Positions 10,082 to 18,315 of a stretch of 22,240 nucleotides of DNA are shown here, in pieces (position 1 is the first letter of the stretch; the number at the start of each line of letters is the position of its first letter). The notes below the pieces were generated by a model. That model did not search any database and had not been told where the DNA came from. It was given only the letters and a program-made list of their open reading frames with translations. Source of the stretch: an uncultured Bacilli bacterium (GTDB lineage Bacteria > Bacillota_I > Bacilli_A > RF39 > UBA660); assembly GCA_947587565.1 (NCBI GenBank), contig CANPYA010000004.1, forward strand, positions 1 to 22,240. Reading direction: 5' to 3'. The position numbers and the translations under genes were made by a program.

Positions 10082-10525
10082 CTACTTAAGTAATGTATAT
10101 AACTCATCCAAAGCACATTGAACTGTTACACAACTTGTTCCACTTTTCTCAGGATTATATGTTAATATAGTTGAATTTAATTTTTCAAAATATAAAGTAC
10201 AATAGATGGTTTTGTTACTAGTTACCGTAACACTTTCCCCATCACTTGCTAAAACATCTTCAACTCTTTCACCTTTATCATCATTACAATAACTTAAATT
10301 GGGATTTAAATAATAACCTTTAGGAAATAAACTATCGCCCGTATATTCTTTATAACCATTACCATCATTAACATACATGGCAAATTGTTTATTGTGATAT
10401 GTTTCTTTTTCACTATTCACTTTTCTATGCAAAAAAGATTGGTATGTTAAATTTACCAATATTATTTCTACTACTAGAAGAATTGTTACTATAATTTTTT
10501 TATTTTTCTTCATCATAAGACACAT
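10082..10525 (-). CDS. Small secreted/anchored two-cysteine module protein
   Basis: 147 aa. Starts MCLMMKKNKK followed by a hydrophobic segment (about 11-26) closely related to that of the 717-aa protein, including LTYQSFLH. Residues 48-113 form the shared module with FAMYV, LFPKGYYLN, C80 and IYCTLYF with C109, at the same cysteine positions as in the 717-aa protein. It ends with SCVTVQCALDELYTLLK, a helix resembling the NVQ.xIDELY segment near the N-termini of the 519-aa protein and its broken paralogue. It is thus the bare module plus a possible oligomerisation tail, without a large effector domain. First gene of an operon with the two lectin-like genes. The inferred role is a membrane-attached partner or stalk for them; no established family name is recognised. 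Confidence 0.8.
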   Translation of the reverse strand: MCLMMKKNKKIIVTILLVVEIILVNLTYQSFLHRKVNSEKETYHNKQFAMYVNDGNGYKEYTGDSLFPKGYYLNPNLSYCNDDKGERVEDVLASDGESVTVTSNKTIYCTLYFEKLNSTILTYNPEKSGTSCVTVQCALDELYTLLK

Positions 10526-10579
10526 CTTCTATCCTATGATTTTATTATAAAATATTACCCCCCCCAGTCAACATTTTTT
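10513..10579. repeat. 67-bp direct repeat, copy 2 (promoter plus first codons)
   Basis: Exact copy of 3718-3784, covering the first codons, ribosome binding site, -10, C8 tract, -35 and six T of the upstream T tract of the 147-aa gene. Confidence 0.95.
10544..10571 (-). promoter_or_regulatory. Promoter with G8 tract in the spacer (147/519-aa operon)
   Basis: On the minus strand: TTGACT (10571-10566), a 16-nt spacer of eight G and TAATATTT, then TATAAT (10549-10544). Identical to the promoter of the 717-aa gene. It would drive the 147-aa gene, the 519-aa gene and the frameshifted paralogue together. Confidence 0.8.
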
Positions 10580-10613
10580 CAAAATTTTTTGAACAATTTA
10601 TTTTGCAGGATTT

Positions 10614-11489
10614 TTATTTATTAATGTATAGTTTTCTTTCTCTTGGTGTAAAAAGTTCTCTTAGATTAGCAAAATAATTTTTAATAAATTCTGGGTATTC
10701 GGAAGGTGTCATTTCTTTTTTATTTTCTACTAATTTTCTATATGCCCATAAAATAAAATTAATATTACCATTACTTTCTTTAATTAAAGTAGTTATTAAT
10801 TCATCATTTAATAAAGGACTATCAGGATTCAAATCATAAGTATCACTTAATATCTTTTTAACTGATTCTAATTCATTAGTGTAACTTACTTCAATTACTT
10901 TAGTATTTGGTATATTAATATTAGGTTTACTTGATAAAGTAATTAAATAATGAAAATATTTATTTAAAATATTAAACATATATGGTTGATAAATGTTATC
11001 AAATACCCCAATATTATCAAAGTTATCAATAATAATAACTAATCGATCTTGAATATCTTTGGAAATTAAATTATTAAGTCTTTGAAATAATAATTCTGGA
11101 TTGTTAAGTAATTCTTCCATTACAAAGACTCTTTTAGAATCATTAGTCATTAATAATATTTCCATTTGCTCTAATAAAGCATTAATTTCACTTTCAAAAT
11201 GGCTATATTTTTTAAGATAATTTTCAATTGTTTCTTCAATTTTGATACTTAATAATATCTTTTGAATTAGTAAAAGTGAATGATATAAACAAAAGTAATT
11301 AGGATAATCCATTCTAATTGTTTCGTTAATTGTACCATCTACTATAATATTGTCGGCATTATAATTCTTATTTTTTAAAGCTTTTATAACAACACTTTTT
11401 CCTGAACCAGATGGTCCAGTTAAAATAACATTTTCTTTTTTTAAATCAATTTCATTAATTATTTTCGCAACAGGAACCATATAAAACAT
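10614..11489 (-). CDS. P-loop ATPase, AAA/STAND-like, function unknown
   Basis: 291 aa from the chosen start. Walker A is TGPSGSGKS (about residues 24-32). Walker B is LVIIIDNFDN (about 150-159). A sensor-1-like strand HYLITLSSKP follows near 180-189, and an all-helical C-terminal part ends in FTPRERKLYINK. The layout resembles AAA/ORC-like or STAND NTPases that load or signal, but no partner domain identifies its job. A longer in-frame reading from 11552 would put an extended -10 promoter (11524-11532) inside the coding region; ATG at 11489 has AGGGG at good spacing, so I chose it. It follows the spoIIM-like gene on the same strand but appears to have its own promoter. Confidence 0.75.
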   Translation of the reverse strand: MFYMVPVAKIINEIDLKKENVILTGPSGSGKSVVIKALKNKNYNADNIIVDGTINETIRMDYPNYFCLYHSLLLIQKILLSIKIEETIENYLKKYSHFESEINALLEQMEILLMTNDSKRVFVMEELLNNPELLFQRLNNLISKDIQDRLVIIIDNFDNIGVFDNIYQPYMFNILNKYFHYLITLSSKPNINIPNTKVIEVSYTNELESVKKILSDTYDLNPDSPLLNDELITTLIKESNGNINFILWAYRKLVENKKEMTPSEYPEFIKNYFANLRELFTPRERKLYINK

Positions 11490-11523
11490 ACTAAAACCCC
11501 TTTTCTTTAAATTACAAGTCTGT

Positions 11524-11532
11524 ATTATAGCA
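11524..11532 (-). promoter_or_regulatory. Extended -10 promoter of the P-loop ATPase gene
   Basis: TGC followed directly by TATAAT on the minus strand, an ideal extended -10. No clear -35 is seen. Predicted start near 11517, giving a leader of about 28 nt with the AGGGG ribosome binding site. Confidence 0.6.
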
Positions 11533-11553
11533 TATTTTTTCAAAAACCCCAAA

Positions 11554-12129
11554 TTATTTTATGAGAAATGTGAGTGGCTTAAAAATATACGGACTTAAAA
11601 AATATAAAATAGTATTAATTATAAACACATACAATATTATATATAAATTACTTTTAAAATTATGCATAATTTTTTCTTTAATTAAATTGTCTTTCCGATA
11701 AATAAACATGCCAATCATTAAGCGACCAATCCGAATACATTTTTTAACAAATATTATTAGAAGAATAAAAACGAGTAATTTATTAACAATTAAATAAATT
11801 AAAATATATAGAAGACCTTTTATTTTAAAAGCCATATAAAAAGCATTTATTAAAAAACCAAAAGATAAACTTTCATAAAAAAGATAGAATAAACTAAAAG
11901 GTATACCAATTACAAAAAAGGAAGAAATTAATAAAAGTGACATAATTGTTAAATATTTTAAAATACCATTATATTTAATAACATTATAATTATTTAAAGT
12001 AGTTAATAAATTATTAAGAGTATCTTGATCTAAAAAATGAAAATAAATAATGCCCGCCAAAATACCAATGGCAACGATAGCTAAGACAAATACAAGATAA
12101 TTACGATTTTTAGAGAGTATTCTTTGCAT
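11554..12129 (-). CDS. SpoIIM-like membrane protein
   Basis: 191 aa, about five hydrophobic helices, near the usual size of stage II sporulation protein M (just over 200 aa). The central FFVIGIPFSLFYLFYES, SFGF, KIKG and NK pattern follows the SpoIIM/DUF95 arrangement of a GIP helix, a GF turn and a KG loop. In sporulating Bacilli, SpoIIM works with SpoIID and SpoIIP in septal peptidoglycan removal during engulfment; other DUF95 members are general membrane proteins, so the role is likely but not certain. Start is ATG 12129 behind AGGTG; a GTG at 12141 overlaps that ribosome binding site and is less likely. The ribosome binding site lies in the loop, and the ATG inside the stem, of a 15-bp inverted repeat (12123-12160), which could restrain translation. 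Confidence 0.7.
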   Translation of the reverse strand: MQRILSKNRNYLVFVLAIVAIGILAGIIYFHFLDQDTLNNLLTTLNNYNVIKYNGILKYLTIMSLLLISSFFVIGIPFSLFYLFYESLSFGFLINAFYMAFKIKGLLYILIYLIVNKLLVFILLIIFVKKCIRIGRLMIGMFIYRKDNLIKEKIMHNFKSNLYIILYVFIINTILYFLSPYIFKPLTFLIK

Positions 12130-12160
12130 ATTCTTTATCACCTGCTAAAGAATATGCAAA
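12123..12160 (-). promoter_or_regulatory. 15-bp hairpin enclosing the spoIIM-like start site
   Basis: Perfect inverted repeat: TTTGCATATTCTTTA at 12123-12137 and its reverse complement at 12146-12160, with an 8-nt loop. In the minus-strand transcript the loop (GCAGGTGA) presents the ribosome binding site while the ATG at 12129 is paired. It could act as an RNA translational switch or as a DNA operator between the divergent genes. Confidence 0.6.
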
Positions 12161-12217
12161 AAGTCTTTTAAAAAGAACTTAAATGTGATATATTTTTATT
12201 GCGAGGTGGAAATTTTA

Positions 12218-12313
12218 ATGAATAAAAAAGCCAGAAAGATAGCAACTTGGATTATGTTAATTTTAATGTGTGCTAGTGCAGTTGCTAGTGTTATTATCTA
12301 TTTTGTAAAATAA
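12218..12313 (+). CDS. 31-aa single-pass membrane peptide
   Basis: MNKKARKIATWIMLILMCAS is followed by AVASVIIYFVK and stop. A basic N-terminus precedes one hydrophobic helix of about 20 residues, so the N-terminus is probably cytoplasmic. AGGTGG sits 9 nt before the ATG, and a compact terminator overlaps the stop codon, both of which support a real gene. It resembles the tiny DUF4044-type membrane peptides annotated in Bacilli, but at this length I only suggest that. It is divergent from the spoIIM-like gene. Confidence 0.7.
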   Translation: MNKKARKIATWIMLILMCASAVASVIIYFVK

Positions 12314-12337
12314 TGGACTTGAATGTTCATTTTTTTT
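12312..12337 (+). terminator. Intrinsic terminator of the 31-aa gene
   Basis: AATGGAC pairs with GTTCATT (one G-U) around a 6-nt loop and is followed directly by a run of T. The left arm begins in the stop codon. Confidence 0.75.
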
Positions 12338-12370
12338 GCATTCATATTTAAAATAAGAAATAATTTATTA

Positions 12371-12398
12371 TTTAGAAAAAATGTGATAAAATTATACT
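12371..12398 (+). promoter_or_regulatory. Possible promoter of the phosphohexomutase gene
   Basis: TTTAGA (12371-12376), a 16-nt spacer, TATACT (12393-12398). The -35 match is modest (4 of 6). The TTGACA at 12410-12415 overlaps the start codon and is not a usable -35 for this gene. Confidence 0.35.
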
Positions 12399-12414
12399 AA
12401 GTGAGGGATTGACA

Positions 12415-13770
12415 ATGGATAGTAAAATATTTAGAGAGTATGATATTCGCGGGAAAGTACCAAGTCAAATTAATGAAGAAGTAGCTTATAAAATTGGATT
12501 AGGTTATGGTTCTTACTTACAAGAATTTTTAGGGCAAAAATCTTGTGTTATCGGAAGAGATAATCGTATTTCTTCTAAAGGTTTAAGAGATAGTTTAGTA
12601 AAAGGCTTACTCGAAACCGGAATTAATGTTTTAGATTATGGTCTTATAACTACCCCCATGCATTATTATACAAGATATGTGAATAATTTATTTGGGATAA
12701 TGATTACCGCTAGTCACAATCCAAGTGACGAAAATGGTTTTAAATTTTCTTTTGATGAATATGCTAATGCGCGAGGTGAAATGGTTCAAGAACTAAAAAA
12801 ATATATTGATAAAGGCAAGTTTTTAAAAGGTAAAGGACATTTAGAAGAAAAAAATATTACTGATGATTATATTGATTATGTTATTAGTCATTTAAAAATG
12901 GGTAAGAAAAAAGTTAAAGTTGTTTTAGATCCCGCGAATGGTGTAACTACAACGATTGCGAGAAAAATATATGAAAAATTAAATATTGATTTAACAATTA
13001 TTAATGAAGAAAATGATGGGACATTTCCAAATCATCATCCGGATCCAACAATTGAAGAAAATTTAGAAGAATTAAAGAAAAAAGTTTTAGAAGTTAAAGC
13101 CGATATCGGAATTGGTTTTGATGGTGATGGTGACAGAATTGGCATTATTGATGAAAAAGGTCATATGGTATCTATTGAAAGTTATGCCATAATTATTTTA
13201 AGAAATATAATTGATAAAGTTGAAAATAAAAGTTTTTTATATGATGCTAAATGTTCTGATAATTTTAAAGATGAAATATTAAGACTAGGTGGTAAACCAG
13301 TAATTTGTCGAACTGGTTCTAGTTATACGCAAGAAAAAGTTTTAAGAGAAAATATTCCATTTGGCATTCAATATGTGGGTCACATTTCTTTAAATGATCG
13401 TTTATTTAGTACGGAAAGTGCCATGTATTCTTCTTTGAGACTTATTGAAATATTATCAAAAACGGATAAAACATTAAGTGAACTTGATCAAACTATTCCG
13501 AAATATTTTAATACGCCTGAAGAAAAATTTCCTTCAAGTGATACTACAAAATATGAGGTTATTAAAAATATTCAAAAATATTGTGATAAGAAAAATTATA
13601 AATATTTAGAAATTGATGGCTTAAAAGTTATGTTTAAAGATGGTTGGGCTTATGTAAGAGCTAGTAATACGGGACCAAATATTACTTTAAGATGTGAATC
13701 TAAAAATAAAAAAGACTTAAATAACTTAGTTACATTATTTAAATCTTTAATTGAAATTTATAATAAATAG
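12415..13770 (+). CDS. Phosphomannomutase/phosphoglucomutase family protein
   Basis: 451 aa, alpha-D-phosphohexomutase superfamily, which interconverts 1- and 6-phosphates of hexoses for glycan or cell-wall precursors. Begins with the family opening FREYDIRG. The phosphoserine loop is TASHNP with S100, the metal loop is DGDGD at 236-240, and the phosphate-binding loop is RASNTGPN at 415-422. The sugar-specificity loop, usually GExSGH, reads GIQYVGH at 317-323, so the normally invariant Glu and Ser are replaced. The fourth-domain RxSNTEP glutamate is glycine. Substrate choice is therefore uncertain; a shifted substrate or a relative with weak activity is possible. ATG 12415 follows GAGGG; a TTG two codons earlier is less likely. 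Monocistronic, bounded by terminators. Confidence 0.85.
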   Translation: MDSKIFREYDIRGKVPSQINEEVAYKIGLGYGSYLQEFLGQKSCVIGRDNRISSKGLRDSLVKGLLETGINVLDYGLITTPMHYYTRYVNNLFGIMITASHNPSDENGFKFSFDEYANARGEMVQELKKYIDKGKFLKGKGHLEEKNITDDYIDYVISHLKMGKKKVKVVLDPANGVTTTIARKIYEKLNIDLTIINEENDGTFPNHHPDPTIEENLEELKKKVLEVKADIGIGFDGDGDRIGIIDEKGHMVSIESYAIIILRNIIDKVENKSFLYDAKCSDNFKDEILRLGGKPVICRTGSSYTQEKVLRENIPFGIQYVGHISLNDRLFSTESAMYSSLRLIEILSKTDKTLSELDQTIPKYFNTPEEKFPSSDTTKYEVIKNIQKYCDKKNYKYLEIDGLKVMFKDGWAYVRASNTGPNITLRCESKNKKDLNNLVTLFKSLIEIYNK

Positions 13771-13796
13771 AAATTGCTAAATTGGCAATTTTTTTA
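13771..13796 (+). terminator. Terminator between convergent mutase and deoD genes
   Basis: AAATTGC and GCAATTT (7 bp) around a 7-nt loop, beginning right after the mutase stop and followed by a T run. The last bases overlap the end of deoD on the other strand. Confidence 0.75.
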
Positions 13797-14522
13797 TTTG
13801 ATAATGGCTTCTAGAGCTAAAGTAATCATGTCGTTTAAACTTTTTTCCCGATCTTCCCCACTTAAAACGACATCACTATATTTGGAATCTACGGCCGTTA
13901 AGATACAAGATGCTTCTCTATTAAAATGTTTCGCAATATGTAATAGACCAAAAGCTTCCATTTCTTCCCCAATTGGTTGCACATCACTAGGAATTCTATT
14001 TAATACTCGGTCATAATCAATATATGGTCCAAAAACATCCATAGTTGTAACATCTCCAACATGAAGTTTATAGCCAAGTTCCTTGGCAGTCTTTTCAATT
14101 TTATTATTTAAGTCTTCTGATGGATAAGCAATATGTTCATTTGAATCATCAAAAGTATAAGCAAAATTAGATTCGGAATAAGCCCGACTGGCTAAAATTA
14201 AATCGGGAACATTAACCTCTCTACTTACTACCCCACAAGTACCAATTCGTATAATTTTTTTAACATTAAAATAATGGTATAATTCCCAAGAATAAATACC
14301 CATACTAGGCATACCCATTCCAGAACCAATAACTGATACCCGAATACCTTTATAGAATCCCGTAAAACCTAACATATTTCGTAAATTACATATTTCTTTA
14401 GCATCTTCTAAAAAATTTTCGGCAATATATTTCGCTCTTAACGGATCTCCTGGCATTAAAACAAGTTCCGCAATACTTCCTTTCTCTGCATTAATATGAA
14501 TAGGATTTTCTCCAATAAACAT
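13794..14522 (-). CDS. deoD: Purine nucleoside phosphorylase, DeoD type
   Basis: 242 aa, usual DeoD length. Cytoplasmic phosphorolysis of purine (deoxy)ribonucleosides to free base and (deoxy)ribose-1-phosphate in purine salvage. Visible family motifs are LMPGDPLRAKYIAE (22-35), GSGMGMPSMGIYSWEL (67-82), IRIGTCG (91-97) and the substrate loop EEMEAFGLLHIA (186-197). D212 in TAVDSK aligns with the catalytic Asp of E. coli DeoD (TVSDH), but the following His is Ser. A longer in-frame reading from 14573 would include the terminator of the preceding gene; ATG at 14522 with AGGAG in front is the better start. It stands alone between two terminators, downstream of the 160-aa gene. Confidence 0.92.
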   Translation of the reverse strand: MFIGENPIHINAEKGSIAELVLMPGDPLRAKYIAENFLEDAKEICNLRNMLGFTGFYKGIRVSVIGSGMGMPSMGIYSWELYHYFNVKKIIRIGTCGVVSREVNVPDLILASRAYSESNFAYTFDDSNEHIAYPSEDLNNKIEKTAKELGYKLHVGDVTTMDVFGPYIDYDRVLNRIPSDVQPIGEEMEAFGLLHIAKHFNREASCILTAVDSKYSDVVLSGEDREKSLNDMITLALEAIIK

Positions 14523-14549
14523 AAAATCATCTCCTATTATTATTGTACC

Positions 14550-14576
14550 AAAAAAATGTTCTTTGAAGAACATTTT
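14550..14576 (-). terminator. Terminator after the 508/160-aa gene pair
   Basis: On the minus strand AAAATGTTCTT and AAGAACATTTT face each other with almost no spacer (effective stem about 9-10 bp) and are followed by a run of seven T. It ends the transcript of the 160-aa gene about 20 nt past its stop. A TACAAT box just beyond could be the deoD -10. Confidence 0.75.
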
Positions 14577-14596
14577 ATCTTTTTTTAGACATAAGT

Positions 14597-15067
14597 TTAC
14601 ACTAAAATTAATTCTTTATTTTTAAAATCTTTTCCGGCTGTATTAACAAATTCTTCGCTCCCAATAATTGTGACTGGTGCATCTTTATAAGCATTATAAT
14701 TTAAATCATAATCTATTTTAATTCTTAATTTTAAATCATAATCAATAAATATTTTATTAATAATTTTAATTAGATAACTAATAATGGCTTCATTTTCAGC
14801 ATTAATATATAAAAGAAAGTCTCCTTCTAAGAAAGATATATCATGAACAATTTTTAAAACACTTAAAATATCACCTTCCGTAATTAATACTTTATTATTT
14901 ATCTCTTTATCTAAAACTGTTTCGGTATTCGTAAATTCTAAATATTCTAAAATATCATCTACTGTTGGACCTAATCCTAAAGGATTATCTAAATTTAATA
15001 ATTTGCTAAAATTCTCTAAATCATTAGTTAAATATTCTAATAAAACATCATATATTCCATTATTCAT
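14597..15067 (-). CDS. Uncharacterised acidic protein, 156-160 aa
   Basis: Not recognised. A soluble protein rich in Asp, Glu, Leu and Ile, with no signal peptide and no membrane segment. The N-terminal half looks helical (YDVLLEYLTNDLENFSKLLN, DDILEYLEF); the C-terminal half alternates like beta strands (LRIKIDYDLNYNAY, APVTIIGSEEF). Its start overlaps the end of the 508-aa gene: an ATG at 15067 overlaps by 8 nt, while a GTG at 15079 gives four more residues. Neither has a strong ribosome binding site, which suggests translational coupling. The two proteins probably work together, and a terminator follows. No function is proposed. Confidence 0.7.
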   Translation of the reverse strand: MNNGIYDVLLEYLTNDLENFSKLLNLDNPLGLGPTVDDILEYLEFTNTETVLDKEINNKVLITEGDILSVLKIVHDISFLEGDFLLYINAENEAIISYLIKIINKIFIDYDLKLRIKIDYDLNYNAYKDAPVTIIGSEEFVNTAGKDFKNKELILV

Positions 15068-16586
15068 TAGTTCTTTCACTTTCTTCTTCTCTTATTAACC
15101 GGTCAATAAATCTTAAAACATTGTGTAAGTCATAAGATACGCCATTAATCGCTTTATAAATATTACTATGCCAATTATTAACGGAGGTATGAAATATTCT
15201 TTTAACTCCTAAATCATCTATTTCTCTCATAAATTCAATTAAAACTAATTTCGATAGTTTACTCATTTCAATAAAATTATCAATATTCATAACATAAGTG
15301 GCTTCTTCTTTGGCAGGGATTAATTTCTCGGGATTTTGCCAAAATTTTTCTAGAATAACAGCACCCGTACTATAAACAAAAGCATAATAACCAGAAAAAG
15401 AATTCTTGCCTTTAATCCGCATTAAATAATTGGAATTATCTAAGATATTTATTCGCTCATCCGTTTCCGCTTGTAAAGCCGCTAAATCTTTTTTATCGGT
15501 ATTTTTTAAACTTTGACTATTAACAATTACATTACTTTTTTTAATCATTGTCTCTTGGGGTAAAAACTCCCAGTTAACTTCCGCATTTTGACTATTATAT
15601 AATGCATGTAATTTTTGCATAATGCCAATTTCCCGATAATTATCGCGGTTACTTTCCGTTATTTCTGGTAACACGATGGGTTTTATATCTGGATGTCTAG
15701 CTTGCATTTTCATAAACTCATCTTTAAATGTCCATCTCGTATATCTTATTCTTTTACCATTTTCTAAAATAAAAGTAATTTTGGGATCATATTTTCGATT
15801 TTCTTTGACAACCTCTTGCAAAGCCTCTTCATAATTATATAAAAAGACATAAGAATTACTTAAATTATTTTCTTCTCTTTCTCTTTTTATATTAAATTCA
15901 TAGATAATTTTGGCAAACATTAAATAGAATGTGTCGGGGTCAAAACAAGCCGCTAAATCATGATAAGGAAGAGGTTTTTCAAAGAAATCTCCTAAAGTAA
16001 GAAGACCAGTATAAATACTATACATTTCCCTGTACATATTTTTTAAATAAGTTGTAAAATCAATTCTATCTTTTAGTGGTAAATAATCTTTTGTGGCATC
16101 ATCAAAATAAATTGATTCAATTTCATTATTGATTAAATCTTGTAATTTATCACATTTTTCTTTAAATTTTTGAGCAAAAATCTCATTTAATTCATTACTA
16201 TCTTTTTCAATATTTTCTTCATAAAATTTTTGTTGCTGCTTTTTAAATTCATCTTCTGATAATTTACCAATATCAATATTTTGCGATAAGTAACCTAAAA
16301 GGCCACTGAAAAAATGATATTTAGAATAAGTTAGTTTTCTTCCTATACCATTTTTATTAGGACAACAAACCATTCCCATTGGAAAATTTACAATTCCTTT
16401 AGAATTTTTAAAAATTTGACTTAAAGGATTAATAAAAGTATTTTCATAAAATTTTTGAAATAAAGTACTTTTACCATCAGGAAGGGATAGATTTTTTAAA
16501 TTATCTAACTCAAAAAGCCAACTACCATCATAAACTGGTGTTGGGTCGAATAAATAATCGGGAGTTAAATATTTTTCTATCGCCAT
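15060..16586 (-). CDS. Uncharacterised 508-aa cytoplasmic protein
   Basis: Not recognised. No signal peptide or membrane segments. Features seen: an aromatic N-terminus (YLTPDYLFDPTPVYDGSWLFE); MVCCPNKNGIGRKL near residues 72-85 with adjacent cysteines; a long charged, probably coiled-coil stretch at about 107-150; a central TRWTFKDEFMKMQARHPD segment; and a C-terminal region with NNWHSNIYKAINGVSYDLHN. The length and clean codon use support a real gene. It starts at ATG 16586 with a weak GAGTG-type ribosome binding site and an extended -10 promoter 23 nt upstream. It is coupled by overlap to the 156-160-aa gene, so the pair forms one transcription unit ending at 14550. Confidence 0.75.
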   Translation of the reverse strand: MAIEKYLTPDYLFDPTPVYDGSWLFELDNLKNLSLPDGKSTLFQKFYENTFINPLSQIFKNSKGIVNFPMGMVCCPNKNGIGRKLTYSKYHFFSGLLGYLSQNIDIGKLSEDEFKKQQQKFYEENIEKDSNELNEIFAQKFKEKCDKLQDLINNEIESIYFDDATKDYLPLKDRIDFTTYLKNMYREMYSIYTGLLTLGDFFEKPLPYHDLAACFDPDTFYLMFAKIIYEFNIKREREENNLSNSYVFLYNYEEALQEVVKENRKYDPKITFILENGKRIRYTRWTFKDEFMKMQARHPDIKPIVLPEITESNRDNYREIGIMQKLHALYNSQNAEVNWEFLPQETMIKKSNVIVNSQSLKNTDKKDLAALQAETDERINILDNSNYLMRIKGKNSFSGYYAFVYSTGAVILEKFWQNPEKLIPAKEEATYVMNIDNFIEMSKLSKLVLIEFMREIDDLGVKRIFHTSVNNWHSNIYKAINGVSYDLHNVLRFIDRLIREEESERTNE

Positions 16587-16608
16587 CGTATCACTCTTCT
16601 ACTATTTA

Positions 16609-16617
16609 AGTATACCA
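16609..16617 (-). promoter_or_regulatory. Extended -10 promoter of the 508/160-aa pair
   Basis: TGG directly followed by TATACT on the minus strand. No convincing -35 is visible. Placement gives a short leader of about 15 nt before the ATG at 16586. Confidence 0.45.
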
Positions 16618-16660
16618 TATGATGCTGAAAAATAAAAGAATTGTCTATGAACATTTTACA

Positions 16661-16706
16661 TTCCCATTCTAACTAAAAATTTCTTGTTTTTTCGTTAGAA
16701 TGGGAA
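16661..16706. repeat. 13-bp inverted repeat with 20-nt spacer
   Basis: TTCCCATTCTAAC at 16661-16673 and its exact reverse complement at 16694-16706. It lies between the rlmD terminator and the promoter of the 508-aa gene. No T run follows either arm, so it is not an ordinary terminator; an operator or a remnant of element ends are alternatives. Confidence 0.7.
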
Positions 16707-16727
16707 CAAGCCATAATAGTAAAATTA

Positions 16728-16754
16728 AATTGTCGCACCACTTGTGCGACAATT
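16728..16754 (-). terminator. Terminator after rlmD-like gene
   Basis: Perfect 11-bp stem (AATTGTCGCAC with its reverse complement) and a 5-nt loop, 27 nt past the methyltransferase stop. On the minus strand it is followed by TTTAATTTTA. The GC-rich stem core stands out in this AT-rich DNA. Confidence 0.8.
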
Positions 16755-16781
16755 AGCATATTTCTTTTATCTTTTAATCAT

Positions 16782-17978
16782 TTAATTTAAATTCAAAACA
16801 CAAAAGCATTCAACATGTTCGGTATTTGGAAACATATCTAAAAGAGTTACAGTATTAATGCTATAATAATCTAATAATATATTTAAATCTCTAGCCAAGG
16901 TAATAGGATTACAAGATACATAAATAATTTTTTTGATTTTTGCATTTTTTATCTTATCTAAAACTTCCCTAATGACACCACTTCTCGGTGGATCTAAAAT
17001 AATCGTATCGTAATCTTCCGTTATTTTATCTATAATATTTTTAGTATCAGCACAAATAAACTCACAATTTAGAGCATTATTAAAACATTTATTTATCTCA
17101 GCATTTTTAATTGCGTTCTCATTTATTTCGACCCCTAGAACATATTTAGCATTTGTACTACTTACAATACTTAAAGTACCAACTCCACAATACAAATCTA
17201 ATACTTTTTGGCAATCTTTTGTATTTTGTTTAATTAAATCAAATAAATTAGCACATATAAAAGGATTAACTTGAAAGAAAGCATCAAAACTTACTTTAAA
17301 TAAATAATCACCAATTTTATCCATTAAAAAGTCTTCACCATAAATTAATTTATTATTTTGAATTACCCCAACTAATTGATATTTTTTGTTAAAAACTTCT
17401 AAGTTATTAACACCATCTTCACTATCGATAATTAAAAGTATTTCATTTTTATAGTTTACTCTTATGGTTATATTACCATTTTTTAATTCTAATAAAGGTA
17501 AATCTTTAATTACTTTGTTAATTTCTTCATTACAAAGATAACAATTATTGATACTGACTAATTTATGCGAATCACATTCATAAAAGCCAATATTTTCATC
17601 TACAATTTTTAAAGTCACTTTATTCCGGTAATTATAACTATCTTTACTTTTAATAATATTTTCTATTTTTTCATTAATATGATTATGTTTAAAAATATCT
17701 GTAACTTTTTTTAATTTATATTCTAAAGTATTACTTAAAGAGATATGCATTAAATCACAACCACCGCATAAAGAAAAATAAGGACAAAGAGGTTTAACTC
17801 TTAATTTAGATGGTTTAATTATTTTAACTATTTTTCCCTCTAAATAATTTTTCTTCTCTACTGTCTTTTCAACTAAAAGAATATCACCGGGTACAGATTT
17901 CGGAATAAATATAATCTTATCGTTATAATATCCTATACCTCTACCTAAATTGTCAAATTTTAAAACTTCTATTTCCAT
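16782..17978 (-). CDS. rlmD: 23S rRNA (uracil-5-)-methyltransferase, RlmD/RlmCD family
   Basis: 398 aa from the chosen start. S-adenosylmethionine-dependent C5 methylation of uridine in 23S rRNA. Domains: N-terminal TRAM-type RNA-binding part (about 1-60); iron-sulfur cysteines C65, C71, C74 (CPYFSLCGGC) and C146; FFQVNPF at 234-240; SAM motif LDLYCGVGTLS (260-270); GVEIN; DPPRSG (329-334); and the catalytic nucleophile C356 in YVSCNP. Gram-positive members may modify two sites (RlmCD), so the exact uridine is open; TrmA-type tRNA activity is the other possibility. A longer frame reaching 18092 is rejected: it adds 38 residues of unrelated sequence and crosses the promoter and inverted repeat. 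ATG 17978 lacks a good ribosome binding site and may be translated from a leaderless transcript. Confidence 0.9.
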   Translation of the reverse strand: MEIEVLKFDNLGRGIGYYNDKIIFIPKSVPGDILLVEKTVEKKNYLEGKIVKIIKPSKLRVKPLCPYFSLCGGCDLMHISLSNTLEYKLKKVTDIFKHNHINEKIENIIKSKDSYNYRNKVTLKIVDENIGFYECDSHKLVSINNCYLCNEEINKVIKDLPLLELKNGNITIRVNYKNEILLIIDSEDGVNNLEVFNKKYQLVGVIQNNKLIYGEDFLMDKIGDYLFKVSFDAFFQVNPFICANLFDLIKQNTKDCQKVLDLYCGVGTLSIVSSTNAKYVLGVEINENAIKNAEINKCFNNALNCEFICADTKNIIDKITEDYDTIILDPPRSGVIREVLDKIKNAKIKKIIYVSCNPITLARDLNILLDYYSINTVTLLDMFPNTEHVECFCVLNLN

Positions 17979-17985
17979 ACTTATT

Positions 17986-17994
17986 AATATAGCA
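17986..17994 (-). promoter_or_regulatory. Extended -10 promoter, probably leaderless, for rlmD
   Basis: TGC then TATATT on the minus strand, ending 7 nt before the ATG at 17978. Transcription would therefore begin at or within a base or two of the start codon. Confidence 0.5.
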
Positions 17995-18064
17995 TAAATT
18001 AACGGAAGAAAAAAGAGTTTAGACTTACTTTTTACCTTTGTAAATAGTAGACTGTATAAAAGAA

Positions 18065-18218
18065 AAACACTCAATAGTTGAGAACTTACCAATTTTTTTA
18101 ATCCAATATTAATTACTCGAATATTAAAATTTATGATAAAAGATATAACCTTTACATATAATGATTTTTTTTCAAAATTTCCATTTTTTTACGGTAAGTT
18201 CCCAACTACTAAGTGTTT
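18065..18218. repeat. Long inverted repeat (26-nt arms) around 102 nt of noncoding DNA
   Basis: Arms at 18065-18090 and 18193-18218 match at 23 of 26 positions. All three plus-strand mismatches are A-C, so in a minus-strand RNA each becomes G-U and the stem is continuous. The enclosed AT-rich 102 nt holds no credible gene. On the minus strand the stem is followed by TTTTCTTTTA, like a terminator. Most of the gene-free stretch 17979-18315 is this structure plus AT-rich DNA upstream of gerAA in which I see no definite promoter. Confidence 0.7.
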
Positions 18219-18315
18219 CATCTATCTTGCTATATTTAATATATCATAATTTGAGCATTTTTTCAAGGTATGATTTGGTAAATCTTGCCAATAATAAATA
18301 TAAAGGAAGATGGAA